DNA of 64,000 nt from Bacillota bacterium (GTDB taxonomy: Bacteria; Bacillota; Clostridia; Christensenellales; CAG-138): contig JAEWYO010000070.1 in assembly GCA_023395595.1 (NCBI GenBank), forward strand, positions 1-64,000. The letters are read 5' to 3'. The position numbers were made by a program, and so were the translations under genes. The notes below the pieces were generated by a model, which saw nothing but the letters and a program-made list of their open reading frames with translations, had not been told where the DNA came from and searched no databases. Each line of letters starts with the position of its first letter. Position 1 is the stretch's first letter. Below are positions 1-7,725 of the stretch, one piece after another.

Positions 1-849
1 CTTTTTTCTGGAGAGACTCAGCATCGAGAGCCCGAGGAACAGGAACCCGGCAACCACCAGAATGATGATGCTCGTCAGTGGCGTGACCGTCGTTCCGCCA
101 ATCTGGAACGTGACGCCCAGCATCTCCTTAAACTCGCTCACCGCGCTGGCAGGCGCTCCCGCAAACCCGGTCTTAATCGCGTCCTCCATAATCACCTGCC
201 GCAGCAGCGCCGCCGAATGCGAAGGCGGGAAGAATTTGATCACCGTCTGCACGCCCTCCGGTAACTGGCCAATGGGGATGTAGATGCCCGTCAGAAAGCC
301 GATGACCGTACCGATGATCGTGCTGGCAATCGAAAACGCATTGTTGCTCTGGAAAAACGAGACAAAGAACAGCACCAGCGTCGTGCTGCTAAACGTCGAA
401 AGCAGAATCAACCCGAAGATCTTGAGCAATTGCATGCCGCTGAACATTGCGCCGCCGCTGCTGAGCAGATACAGTTGGCAAAGCAAGAGCGCGACCACGC
501 ACATGATTACGCCAATGATAAACGCGCTGAGGATATAGCCTCCCGCGATACTGATGCGCGGCAGCGGAGAGGAATGGATGTCCTTGATGATCTTCTTGGA
601 CTTGTCCTCGACCATTGTGCCAAACGCACCCATCGTGGTGGTCACCGAAGTCACAGCGATCAATCCCGCGACGATCCAGCAATCCATGATGTTGCGCGCG
701 CCGGTCACGCCTTCCATACTGCTCGACCAAACGTCTCCAAGGAAGAGCGCATACATGCCGATGATGATGAACACCGACAGCAACGAAAAAAACACGGAAG
801 CCTTGTCCTTGAAAAAGACGAGTAGGTTGCGTTTCGTAAAATTGATCAT
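1..849 (-). CDS. ABC-2 type transporter permease (3' end off the window)
   Basis: Membrane subunit of an ABC exporter, cut by the left edge: 283 codons are open from the ATG at 849 with no stop. The visible protein starts MINFTKRNLLVFFKDK, the cytoplasmic lead-in usual for ABC-2 permeases, then has a first hydrophobic segment (about residues 20-37), a loop with GARN and KSKKIIKDI, and several further hydrophobic segments including the GTVIGFLTGIYIPIGQLPE stretch typical of ABC-2 permeases just before the last extracellular loop. The ATG overlaps the stop of the upstream ATPase gene by 4 bp (ATGA), so the two are translationally coupled. Substrate cannot be told; drug, peptide or lantibiotic export are usual for this family. 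The run ending in basic residues (LSRKK) at the window edge suggests the gene is nearly finished. Confidence 0.85.
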   Translation of the reverse strand, partial: MINFTKRNLLVFFKDKASVFFSLLSVFIIIGMYALFLGDVWSSSMEGVTGARNIMDCWIVAGLIAVTSVTTTMGAFGTMVEDKSKKIIKDIHSSPLPRISIAGGYILSAFIIGVIMCVVALLLCQLYLLSSGGAMFSGMQLLKIFGLILLSTFSSTTLVLFFVSFFQSNNAFSIASTIIGTVIGFLTGIYIPIGQLPEGVQTVIKFFPPSHSAALLRQVIMEDAIKTGFAGAPASAVSEFKEMLGVTFQIGGTTVTPLTSIIILVVAGFLFLGLSMLSLSRKK

Positions 850-1760
850 TCGCGAATCTCCTTTCCGGTGATGGCGATGAACGCATCGTCCATCGTGCCC
901 GTCGTCACCGTAAAGCCCGTGATGGCATCTTTGTATGTCTCTAGAATCGGCAACGCGGTAAGCGTGTTGGCAACGCGCAGCGTCACGCGGTTTGCAACAA
1001 CCTCCGGCTGGAACCCGTCCGCAGTGAGCCGCTTGGCGAGCTGCTCCGGCTCTTTTGTGATCAACGCGAGTTTATCGCTCGTGAAGCGCTCCTTCAAGTC
1101 GGAAGGCGTCCCCTTTGCCACGATCGTGCCGTTGTCGATCACGATGACATAATCCGCCTCAGCCGCTTCTTCCATGTAATGCGTGGTGAGAAAGATGGTC
1201 ATGCCCGTGTCGCGCTGAAGTTTCGCAATGGTTTCCCATACGCTCTTGCGCGTCTGCGGGTCCAGGCCGGTGGTCGGTTCGTCCAGAAACAGAATCTTTG
1301 GTGTGTTGACCAGCGCGCGGGCGATATCGCAACGCCTCCGCTGTCCGCCGGAGAGTTTGCCATAGGGACGTTTTAGAATCTCTTGAATGCCCATGCGCTC
1401 GGCGATCTCGCGGATGGTTTTGTCGAGCTGTTTCCCCCGCAGCCCGTAGAAACCCGCGCGGATGCGGAGATTTTCGGAGACGGTGAGCAGCGGGTCGAGT
1501 AGCCCGTCCTGAAACACCGCGCCGATGCTCTGGCGAATCGCGTTGTCATCCTTGCCCAAACGGTGACCGTCTACTTCGACAATGCCCGCGTCGGACTGAA
1601 GAAATGTGCAGATGATGTCAATGGTTGTGGACTTTCCCGCGCCGTTTGGCCCGAGGAACGCAAAAATCTTTCCGCTCTCCACGTAAAAGTCGATCCCTTT
1701 AACCGCCTGCACCTCGCCATAGCTCTTTTTCAGCCCGGCGACCTCAATGATGTGTTCCAA
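846..1760 (-). CDS. ABC transporter ATP-binding protein
   Basis: 304-residue ATPase subunit of the exporter whose permease follows. Walker A is GPNGAGKST (about residues 38-46), the signature is LSGGQRRR (about 138-145) and Walker B is ILFLDEPTTGLDP (about 157-169), with the H-loop in TTHYMEEA. The C-terminal ~80 residues (after VAKGTPSDLKERF) form the extra domain seen in DrrA/CcmA-type export ATPases, ending with a beta-rich segment. The start MEHIIEVAGLKKSYG is preceded on the minus strand by a GAGGGGAAG-type ribosome site. It is the first gene of a two-gene operon; no regulator is adjacent. Confidence 0.92.
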   Translation of the reverse strand: MEHIIEVAGLKKSYGEVQAVKGIDFYVESGKIFAFLGPNGAGKSTTIDIICTFLQSDAGIVEVDGHRLGKDDNAIRQSIGAVFQDGLLDPLLTVSENLRIRAGFYGLRGKQLDKTIREIAERMGIQEILKRPYGKLSGGQRRRCDIARALVNTPKILFLDEPTTGLDPQTRKSVWETIAKLQRDTGMTIFLTTHYMEEAAEADYVIVIDNGTIVAKGTPSDLKERFTSDKLALITKEPEQLAKRLTADGFQPEVVANRVTLRVANTLTALPILETYKDAITGFTVTTGTMDDAFIAITGKEIRE

Positions 1761-2897
1761 TCAACTTCCCCTCTTTCGTCGATGAATTTCGTTTCACAGT
1801 ATAATATACTTCGCCTGATGAGGCAATAGATGTTGAATCAAATTCTATGGATGACGCGTTTTTCTTACTATCGGTTGTTTGCGCTTCTATCAAGAGAGCG
1901 ATTATTGCCGGGCGGGACACGCCGCAAATGATCAAGAATACAAAATTCTCATCGAGTGAGCATGTTGTATTCATGAAAACATATCGAAAACTATTGCATA
2001 AATCAATCAAACGGCATATTGCGCTGCGCGGCGGGACATTTTTGGATTATTGTTTCACAAGACAGCTGTGTGTGCAAAAAGCACACATGATGCCTGTTTC
2101 AGCAGAATTTTATCGATGAGTCCCGATAAATATTTAGTTGGATCGTTCATATGCAAATATCCGAAAATTATATAACTTGTTACAAACATAAGAAGAGATC
2201 GGCAGCAATGATGCAAGAGTGCTAAAATGTCCGATTTACGGGAAATCATGACGCAAAAAAAGGTAAAATTTCTATAATATTCGACAAATCTGTTTCATTG
2301 GGCCAAAAACACAGCCCAAAGAGGTTGACTTAACATTTTAAATCGTGTAAACTTCAAGCTAGGCAAAAAGCGTATATACAATGTATAGATCCGTACGAGA
2401 ATAACGATTACGGAAACGCATAAAACTGGTACACTATCCAAAGCAGCATGCATTTCACACATACAGCCGCAGAGCAGATGCTGAGATTTCAGCGGTGCGA
2501 AACCGGTTGGAGACATAGCCCAAGCGATTCGACCGCGCTGGTCGAAGGGCGAAGCTATCTTCAAACAACAATCTTCATGGAATGAACACGCAGGAGACGA
2601 GAGTGCAACCCGCTTGCAACGACGCAACAGCGGGAGAATGGCTCGCCGCGGTTCCTTTTACTTTTTTTATAAACAGCACGTGTAAATGCTGCTTGCGGAT
2701 TCGCATTACAAGGGTGCTATTTTTTTTGCGCCGGAATCAGCTGCAAGGGAAAAGAAAATCGCTTTTGAATGAAACACGCGGCCTTGTTTACGAAGAACGA
2801 GCGCATCGTTCAGTAAATTTTCATCATTTTGCAAGGAAGCGGCGATTCCGCTGTTGATGCGGGTTCGCTTACTGTGGGCAACACAAGGATAAACAAT
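1761..2897. other. Long non-coding stretch between exporter and antiterminator gene
   Basis: About 1.1 kb with no convincing gene: all short frames lack ribosome sites and family-like composition. It is AT-rich from about 1800 to 2450. A plausible plus-strand promoter is TTGACT (2325-2330), 17 bp, TAAACT (2348-2353), which would give a leader of roughly 540 nt before the NusG-like gene. Within that leader lies a perfect 7-bp hairpin TTCGACC/GGTCGAA (2528-2534 with 2540-2546) and further upstream a TTGGGC/GCCCAA inverted repeat (about 2299-2320). Neither is followed by a T-run, so they are not intrinsic terminators. No known riboswitch was recognised. Confidence 0.4.
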
Positions 2898-3488
2898 ATG
2901 AATGAGGTTCCCCCTATGCCGTCGGAACATGTATTAGCCCTGCACAAACCAAAACTCTGTTATGGGTGTGTGTTTTGCCTGACGGGAAAAGAGCGGCTGG
3001 TTGCAAACGGCATTGAGCTGTTTAGCAAGAGAGCGCGTGCAAGAGCCGTCTGCCAAACCATGCGGCATACGCTTAGCGGTGTTACCACGCTGCGGGATGA
3101 TGTCGTGATTCCCGGCTATGTGTTTTTTGAAGCACCAGCGGATGTTGAGATACACGAATTGGTTCCGGTTGACGATTTGATCTCCGTGCTGTCTTACTCG
3201 GATGGCGACTGGCGGCTCTTTGGTGAGGACGAAAATTATGCGAAGTTTATCTTCAAGTATGATGGCGTACTGACGCTCTCCAAAGCGCACAAAATCGGCG
3301 AGCGGATCGTGATTGTTGAAGGTCCACTCAAGGATTTGGAAGGGCAGATCACACGCATTGACAAGAGAAACCGCAGCGGTCAAGTGACGGTACAGTTCGC
3401 AGGAAAGCAGCAAAAGATCTGGCTGGGGTTTGATATCGTGAAGGAGCTTCCGGAACATGAAACATGTACCGCTGCGAGAAAACCCTGA
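2898..3488 (+). CDS. NusG-family specialised antiterminator (LoaP/RfaH-like)
   Basis: 196-residue NusG paralogue. The N-terminal NGN-like half contains CYGCVFCLTGKE, a form of the W-Y-V/F-x-x-x-G-x-E entry, and VVIPGYVFFEA, matching the PGYVFV strand of NusG; the C-terminal KOW half has IGERIVIVEGPLKDLEGQI followed by KRNRSGQVTVQF. ATG at 2898 is chosen over an in-frame GTG-less extension from 2829 because AAGGA (2885-2889) sits 8 nt upstream. It heads the exopolysaccharide locus, overlaps the next gene by 32 bp, and is too divergent to be the housekeeping NusG, which sits near secE/rpl genes. LoaP in Firmicutes and RfaH/UpxY elsewhere are transcription elongation factors devoted to such long operons; the assignment to LoaP rather than another subfamily is inference. 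Confidence 0.8.
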   Translation: MNEVPPMPSEHVLALHKPKLCYGCVFCLTGKERLVANGIELFSKRARARAVCQTMRHTLSGVTTLRDDVVIPGYVFFEAPADVEIHELVPVDDLISVLSYSDGDWRLFGEDENYAKFIFKYDGVLTLSKAHKIGERIVIVEGPLKDLEGQITRIDKRNRSGQVTVQFAGKQQKIWLGFDIVKELPEHETCTAARKP

Positions 3489-4494
3489 TAGAAACACAAT
3501 CATCAAGCGCCTGATCTTTGCCGGGGGAATCCTTGCTGTTTGTATTGCCGGAGCGGTACTCATCGGCCGGTATCTCGACCCGGGTCGCGGACAGGAAGAA
3601 CCACGCGGAGATTTGGATACTCGCTTTACGGCAGCTCCGGTGATTGAATACAACGGGGAATCCTATTCGCCCAAGAAGAACCTGACGACAATTCTCCTGA
3701 TGGGAACCGATCATTATACCGACGACACGTCTGCCGAAGACTCCTATCGAAATGGGGGTCAGGCGGATTTTTTAGTTCTCGTTGTAATCGATGCGGATGG
3801 CAAGCGCATCACACCGATTCAGATTGATCGCGACACGATTGCCGAGATTACCATACTCGGCGTGCTCGGCGACAACGCGGGCACGCGGCACACGCAAATT
3901 TGCCTGGCACACGGCTTTGGCAATGGGCGGGAGCAGAGCTGCGAGCTGCAGCGGGATGCGGTCAGCGGGCTGTTCTACGGTGTGCGTATTCCTTATTATT
4001 TGGCGATGCGCCTCGACGGAATCGCTACATTGAATGACGCGGCGGGCGGTGTGCCGGTGACCATTGCGGACGACTTTACGCATCTCGATCCGCAGATGAA
4101 GATCGGTGCGACGATCACCCTGCAAGGAAAGCAAGCGGAATACTTCGTTCGCAATCGCATGGACATCGGCGTTGGTACCAATGAAGCGCGCGGCAAGCGC
4201 CAGACGCAGTATTGGGATGCGCTTGTGAAGAAGATGGACGAACAGCTTCAGACGGAAAACGATTCCGACTTCCTGCACGTATTCTTCAAGAAGATCGATC
4301 CGTATCTCGTGACAAACCTATCCAACGGAAGAATCATCAACGAGCTCTGGAAGGATCGAGACTACACCCGTGAAAGCATGATTCACCCCGACGGCGAATA
4401 TGTGATTGGCGAGGATGGATTTACGGAGTTTCATGCGGATGAAGCTGCGCTCAAGGCGCTCGTCATGCGCGTGTTTTATGAAAAGAGTAACTAA
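3457..4494 (+). CDS. LytR-CpsA-Psr (LCP) family cell-wall polymer ligase
   Basis: 345-residue membrane-anchored LCP protein that transfers polymer from undecaprenyl carrier to peptidoglycan outside the membrane. One transmembrane helix (about residues 18-37, LIFAGGILAVCIAGAVLIG) precedes the LCP domain, which begins at NLTTILLMGTDHY and shows LVLVVIDADGKRITPIQIDRDT, where the Arg/Asp pair corresponds to the pyrophosphate-binding residues of the family. The segment GVPVTIADDFTHLDP is the usual GGV-V... element of LCP proteins. Start ATG has AAGGAG about 10 nt upstream inside the antiterminator gene. Position directly after the NusG-like gene and before Wzz-like/BY-kinase genes supports a role in attaching the polysaccharide made here. 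Confidence 0.85.
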   Translation: MKHVPLRENPDRNTIIKRLIFAGGILAVCIAGAVLIGRYLDPGRGQEEPRGDLDTRFTAAPVIEYNGESYSPKKNLTTILLMGTDHYTDDTSAEDSYRNGGQADFLVLVVIDADGKRITPIQIDRDTIAEITILGVLGDNAGTRHTQICLAHGFGNGREQSCELQRDAVSGLFYGVRIPYYLAMRLDGIATLNDAAGGVPVTIADDFTHLDPQMKIGATITLQGKQAEYFVRNRMDIGVGTNEARGKRQTQYWDALVKKMDEQLQTENDSDFLHVFFKKIDPYLVTNLSNGRIINELWKDRDYTRESMIHPDGEYVIGEDGFTEFHADEAALKALVMRVFYEKSN

Positions 4495-4583
4495 CCCTTG
4501 CGTATGCTACCAAGCGGGCAGCGGACACGATGTACAAAATCCGACATAGCCGGACCGGGCTTAGATAGTCAAAGGAGAAAAAC

Positions 4584-5150
4584 ATGAAAAGGAAATGGAT
4601 CGCGTTTATTGTTGCACTCGTCGTGTTGACGGGGATTACGCCTGCTCTGGCGGCGACCCCCAGCAAGACGACGGAAGACCTGACCCGTGTGACCAAGGTG
4701 GAGACGGAGAAGAAAAGCGGCGACGCTCTGATTTGGGTCGAGAGAGAGGCATCCGACAAGGCGCAGGCGCAGATGGATGACATCAAGAGCTTCGTCGAAA
4801 AGAAGAACAAGCCTGCGGACTACTTTCCAGAGGAAACCAAGACGCAGATCACAGCGCTGACGCCGAAAGGCACCGACCTGACCACGATGAAGCTCAATGA
4901 ACTCGTGCCGCTTGGCATCGGGAACTATAAAGTGGAGTTTGGCAAGGTGTATTGCACGCTGCGCTTCCCGACCGAGTTCCCGGCTGATAAGACAGTCATC
5001 GGTGTAGTGGGTTATCCTGGCAGCGACGGGAAGATGATTTGGCTCGCGCTGGAAACCAGCGTCGATCAAGGAGACCTTCGCTTGGTGTTCCCGATCGAAC
5101 TGATGGAGAAAATCGGACACGAAGCAGTTCTAGCGGTGCTCTCGAACTGA
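4584..5150 (+). CDS. Secreted protein of unknown function in polysaccharide locus
   Basis: 188 residues. MKRKWIAFIVALVVLTGITPALAA is a clear Sec signal peptide with an AxA cleavage site near residue 24, and no membrane segment or sorting signal follows, so the mature protein should be exported. The mature part is charged (many Lys/Glu/Asp) and ends with a predicted beta-rich half containing WLALETSVDQGDLRLVFP. AAAGGAG lies about 7 nt before the ATG. I do not recognise the family. It lies between the LCP ligase and the Wzz-like gene in the same orientation and is therefore probably co-transcribed with the polysaccharide genes. Confidence 0.75.
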   Translation: MKRKWIAFIVALVVLTGITPALAATPSKTTEDLTRVTKVETEKKSGDALIWVEREASDKAQAQMDDIKSFVEKKNKPADYFPEETKTQITALTPKGTDLTTMKLNELVPLGIGNYKVEFGKVYCTLRFPTEFPADKTVIGVVGYPGSDGKMIWLALETSVDQGDLRLVFPIELMEKIGHEAVLAVLSN

Positions 5151-5274
5151 CAAATGGTTCCCGGGGAATCCCTCGAACCAGGTCCCAAGTTAGCACGTGA
5201 GTGCAGGCTATTGCACAGAACGAGTCCGGCGAGACTGGATTCAGAGGCAGTAGCCTAATTATGTGGAGGAACGG
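5151..5274 (+). promoter_or_regulatory. Structured intergenic spacer with ops-like element before the Wzz-like gene
   Basis: The spacer carries an inverted repeat TGGTTC/GAACCA (about 5155-5180), a second one GAGTCC/GGATTC (about 5222-5242), and at 5246-5256 the sequence GGCAGTAGCCT. That last sequence matches 10 of 11 positions of the ops pause element read by RfaH (GGCGGTAGCNT) and can itself form a small AGGC/GCCT hairpin. Firmicute LoaP is reported to read an RNA hairpin rather than ops, so function is uncertain. No T-run follows any hairpin, so this is not an intrinsic terminator. Confidence 0.35.
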
Positions 5275-6054
5275 ATGGCAAACAGTACTTCGCCGGAGCG
5301 GAACGCGCCGGGCAATCAAACAGCCTATTATCCAAACGCGCAGGAAACAGGCGAAACAGAGATCGACCTAAAAGAGCTGTTTTTGAGTTTTCTCGATCAT
5401 ATTCGTCTCATCGTTTTGATGGGGATTTTGGGCGCCGCGGTTTCTGCAATCGCGACGTTCTATTTCATCACGCCGATGTATGAGGCAACATCGAAACTCT
5501 ATGTTATGAATTCCGGGGATTCCGCGATCAATCTGTCGGATCTTCAGATCGGCTCCTATCTTGCAAGCGATTTTGTCGAGGTCTTCAATACCTGGGAAGT
5601 GCACGAGATGGTCATCAAAAACCTCGGCCTGCACTATACCTATTCGCAACTTCGGGGGATGCTAACGGTTGCAAACCCGAACGATACACGCATTTTGACA
5701 CTGACCGTAAAGTCGCCCTCTGCCAAGGAGGCGGCGGCGATTGCAAACGAATATGCAAACGTTGCGATCAAATTTATCGCAGGAACCATGGCAACGGAGG
5801 AACCGAACATTCTGTCTACCGCACTGGTTCCGACAAGCCCCTCTTCGCCGAGCATTACGCGCAACATCCTGCTTGGCCTTGTGGCCGGGCTTGCGCTGGC
5901 GGTTGCCGGCGTGACGATTCAGTTCGTTTCCGACGACAAGATCAAGACTTCGGAGGAAGTGATGCGTTATACGGGCATGTCCGTGCTTGCGATCATACCG
6001 AAGATTGACATGCTGGAGAAAAAACCGATTCAGAAAGGCAAAGCGGAAGAGTGA
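5275..6054 (+). CDS. Wzz/CapA-type polysaccharide co-polymerase (kinase activator)
   Basis: 259-residue membrane protein that sets polysaccharide chain length and, in Gram-positives, activates the partner tyrosine kinase. After a cytoplasmic N-terminus, DLKELFLSFLDHIRLIVLMGILG leads into transmembrane helix 1 (about residues 37-58); the outside part begins TPMYEATSKLYVM, the standard Wzz sequence; near the end PTSPSSPSITRNILLGLVAGLALAVAG is the conserved proline-rich motif and transmembrane helix 2. ATG at 5275 is preferred to GTG at 5263 because GGAGG at 5265-5269 would lie inside the longer form. Its stop overlaps the GTG start of the kinase gene by 4 bp. Confidence 0.9.
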   Translation: MANSTSPERNAPGNQTAYYPNAQETGETEIDLKELFLSFLDHIRLIVLMGILGAAVSAIATFYFITPMYEATSKLYVMNSGDSAINLSDLQIGSYLASDFVEVFNTWEVHEMVIKNLGLHYTYSQLRGMLTVANPNDTRILTLTVKSPSAKEAAAIANEYANVAIKFIAGTMATEEPNILSTALVPTSPSSPSITRNILLGLVAGLALAVAGVTIQFVSDDKIKTSEEVMRYTGMSVLAIIPKIDMLEKKPIQKGKAEE

Positions 6055-6779
6055 AGACGTTATCGATCAAACGATTTCCCGAGCTGGGGTATGCGGGTAC
6101 AGAGGCAATCAATACACTCTGCACCAACTTGACGTTCACCGGCACAAAATATAAGAAGATCATGGTGACTAGTGTGATGAGCGCGGAAGGAAAAACATTT
6201 CTTTCCATGCAGATTTTGCGCACGCTTTCCGAACTCGGCAAGCGCGTTGTGCTTGTTGACGCAGACCTTCGCAGATCCACCATCGACGCGACGTTTCGCC
6301 TCCTGTATCAGGACAAGGATAAGCTTGGCATTTCGCACTATCTGGCAAAGAAGTGCGAACTGGAAGATGTCATCTACACCACGGATTTGCGCCGCGCGTT
6401 CTACGTGCCGGTCGGGTACGCGGTCAACAACTCGCTGGCGCTTCTAAACTCGCCCCGTTTTTCGATGTTGCTGGATCAGATTTCGCCCAATGTGGACTAT
6501 ATCATCGTGGATTCTCCGCCTGTGGGTATGATTGTCGATGCGCTGGAGATCGCAAAATCCTGCGATGGCGCATTGATCGCGACCAACTACAATCAGGTGC
6601 GTCGCAAAGATCTGCTGGAGGCGCGGTATCAAATCGAAAAGACCGGCTGCGATGTGCTGGGCGTTGCGATCAACAACGTTCCGCCGAAAGTGTACAACAG
6701 CAAAAACTATCAAGGCCGCGGATATTATAAGGGCTACTACTCGCAATATGTAAAATCCGAGGGTGGCAGCAAAGGTTGA
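6051..6779 (+). CDS. BY-type tyrosine kinase of exopolysaccharide synthesis (CpsD/YwqD-like)
   Basis: 242-residue cytoplasmic bacterial tyrosine kinase that pairs with the Wzz-like activator. Motifs seen: Walker A in VMSAEGKTFLSMQ (about residues 43-55), Walker A' VVLVDADLRR (about 66-75) and Walker B YIIVDSPP (about 146-153). The C-terminus is a tyrosine cluster (NSKNYQGRGYYKGYYSQY), the site of autophosphorylation in this family. The start is GTG in a GTGA overlap with the preceding stop; the ribosome site is weak, so translation is probably coupled. The next gene is the cognate phosphatase. Confidence 0.93.
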   Translation: MKTLSIKRFPELGYAGTEAINTLCTNLTFTGTKYKKIMVTSVMSAEGKTFLSMQILRTLSELGKRVVLVDADLRRSTIDATFRLLYQDKDKLGISHYLAKKCELEDVIYTTDLRRAFYVPVGYAVNNSLALLNSPRFSMLLDQISPNVDYIIVDSPPVGMIVDALEIAKSCDGALIATNYNQVRRKDLLEARYQIEKTGCDVLGVAINNVPPKVYNSKNYQGRGYYKGYYSQYVKSEGGSKG

Positions 6780-6786
6780 GCATGGA

Positions 6787-7512
6787 ATGAGCGCATTCTT
6801 TGACCTGCACCAACACGTTTTATATGGTTTGGATGACGGCGCACAAACCAAGCTGGAGATGCAGCAGATGCTGGTAGAGGCGCACAAAGACGGCGTTCGC
6901 TTCCTCGTTGCAACACCGCACATCACGCCGGGATTGACGCCGATCTCGATGGAGCGCTTGCACGAGCAAATCGAAGAAGCAAGGCTGTTCTCCAATGCGT
7001 ACGGGCTTGATCTGGAGATTTACCTTGGTTCGGAGGTCATGTATACCTATCATGTGCAGCGGTTTCTATCCGAGCATATGATTCCTACGATGGCAGGTAC
7101 GGAAAAAGTACTGCTGGAGTTCGCGCCCAATGTATCCTATCCCGAGATTGAGGACGCGGTGCTCAATGTGCTGCGCGCAGGATATATCCCCATCTTGGCA
7201 CACATCGAGCGCTATGCTTGCTTGATGTTTGCGCGGCTGCGGCTGACACAACTCAAGAAAGAGTATGACGTGCTTTATCAAGTCAACGCGGACTGCATTC
7301 TGCGCGGGCGGGATTATGTGACAAACAGAACCATCAAGCGCGCGATACTCGATGGCGAGATTGATTTTATATCAAGTGATGCGCACAACATACACCGAAG
7401 AGGCAGCAACCTTCAAAAAGCGTATGACAAGCTCGAAGAAGCCTACGGAAAAGCGTGTGCGGATCGCCTGACAGGCAATCATCAGTCATTGGATTGGTTT
7501 GCAAAGCTATAA
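6787..7512 (+). CDS. PHP-domain protein-tyrosine phosphatase (CpsB/YwqE-like)
   Basis: 241-residue metal-dependent phosphatase that dephosphorylates the BY-kinase. The N-terminus FFDLHQHVLYGLDDGAQT is the PHP metal site DxHxH-GxDDG, and later ATPHITPG, LAHIERYACL and FISSDAHNIHRR supply the remaining His/Asp/Glu ligands expected for a trinuclear site. ATG at 6787 is used; a GTG at 6763 in frame would overlap the kinase gene, while an AAAGG stretch lies before 6787. Start overlaps or nearly touches the kinase stop (8 nt gap), so kinase and phosphatase are coupled. An intrinsic terminator follows about 95 bp later. Confidence 0.92.
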   Translation: MSAFFDLHQHVLYGLDDGAQTKLEMQQMLVEAHKDGVRFLVATPHITPGLTPISMERLHEQIEEARLFSNAYGLDLEIYLGSEVMYTYHVQRFLSEHMIPTMAGTEKVLLEFAPNVSYPEIEDAVLNVLRAGYIPILAHIERYACLMFARLRLTQLKKEYDVLYQVNADCILRGRDYVTNRTIKRAILDGEIDFISSDAHNIHRRGSNLQKAYDKLEEAYGKACADRLTGNHQSLDWFAKL

Positions 7513-7607
7513 AAGAAACCACTATTTGAAATTGGTCATAAATCGCTGAACTGGTTAACAGAGCAAAAAAACGCTAGGAATATCTTCAATCTAGAATTTG
7601 TGAAGTT

Positions 7608-7637
7608 GCTTCGATATGGACGAAGCTCTTTTTTATT
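7608..7637 (+). terminator. Intrinsic terminator between cpsB-like gene and glmS
   Basis: Stem GCTTCG/CGAAGC (7608-7613 with 7621-7626), 7-nt loop, followed by TCTTTTTTATT. It lies in the middle of the polysaccharide locus and would cut off glmS and the dehydratase unless read through, making it a natural point of control for the NusG-like factor encoded at the head of the locus. Confidence 0.75.
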
Positions 7638-7680
7638 ACTCGTTTTTTCTGCGTGATGCAGCAAGTGACTGCTTGATTCA

Positions 7681-7702
7681 GCGGATGGAACCATCCATCT
7701 GC
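7681..7702 (+). promoter_or_regulatory. Stem-loop just upstream of glmS ribosome site
   Basis: GCGGATGG (7681-7688) can pair with CCATCTGC (7695-7702) around a 6-nt loop (one G-T pair). It ends 14 nt before the AGGAGAG ribosome site of glmS. It has no T-run and does not resemble the glmS ribozyme core. A weak translational or transcript-stability element is possible but unproven. Confidence 0.3.
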
Positions 7703-7725
7703 TTGATAGGATAACAGGAGAGATT

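Noticed and set aside
1763..2890. Short open frames on both strands
   Set aside because: They lack ribosome sites, have no family features and overlap each other; treated as non-coding.
7513..7725. Possible glmS ribozyme upstream of glmS
   Set aside because: None of the conserved catalytic-core segments of the ribozyme is visible; only a terminator and a plain stem-loop are present.
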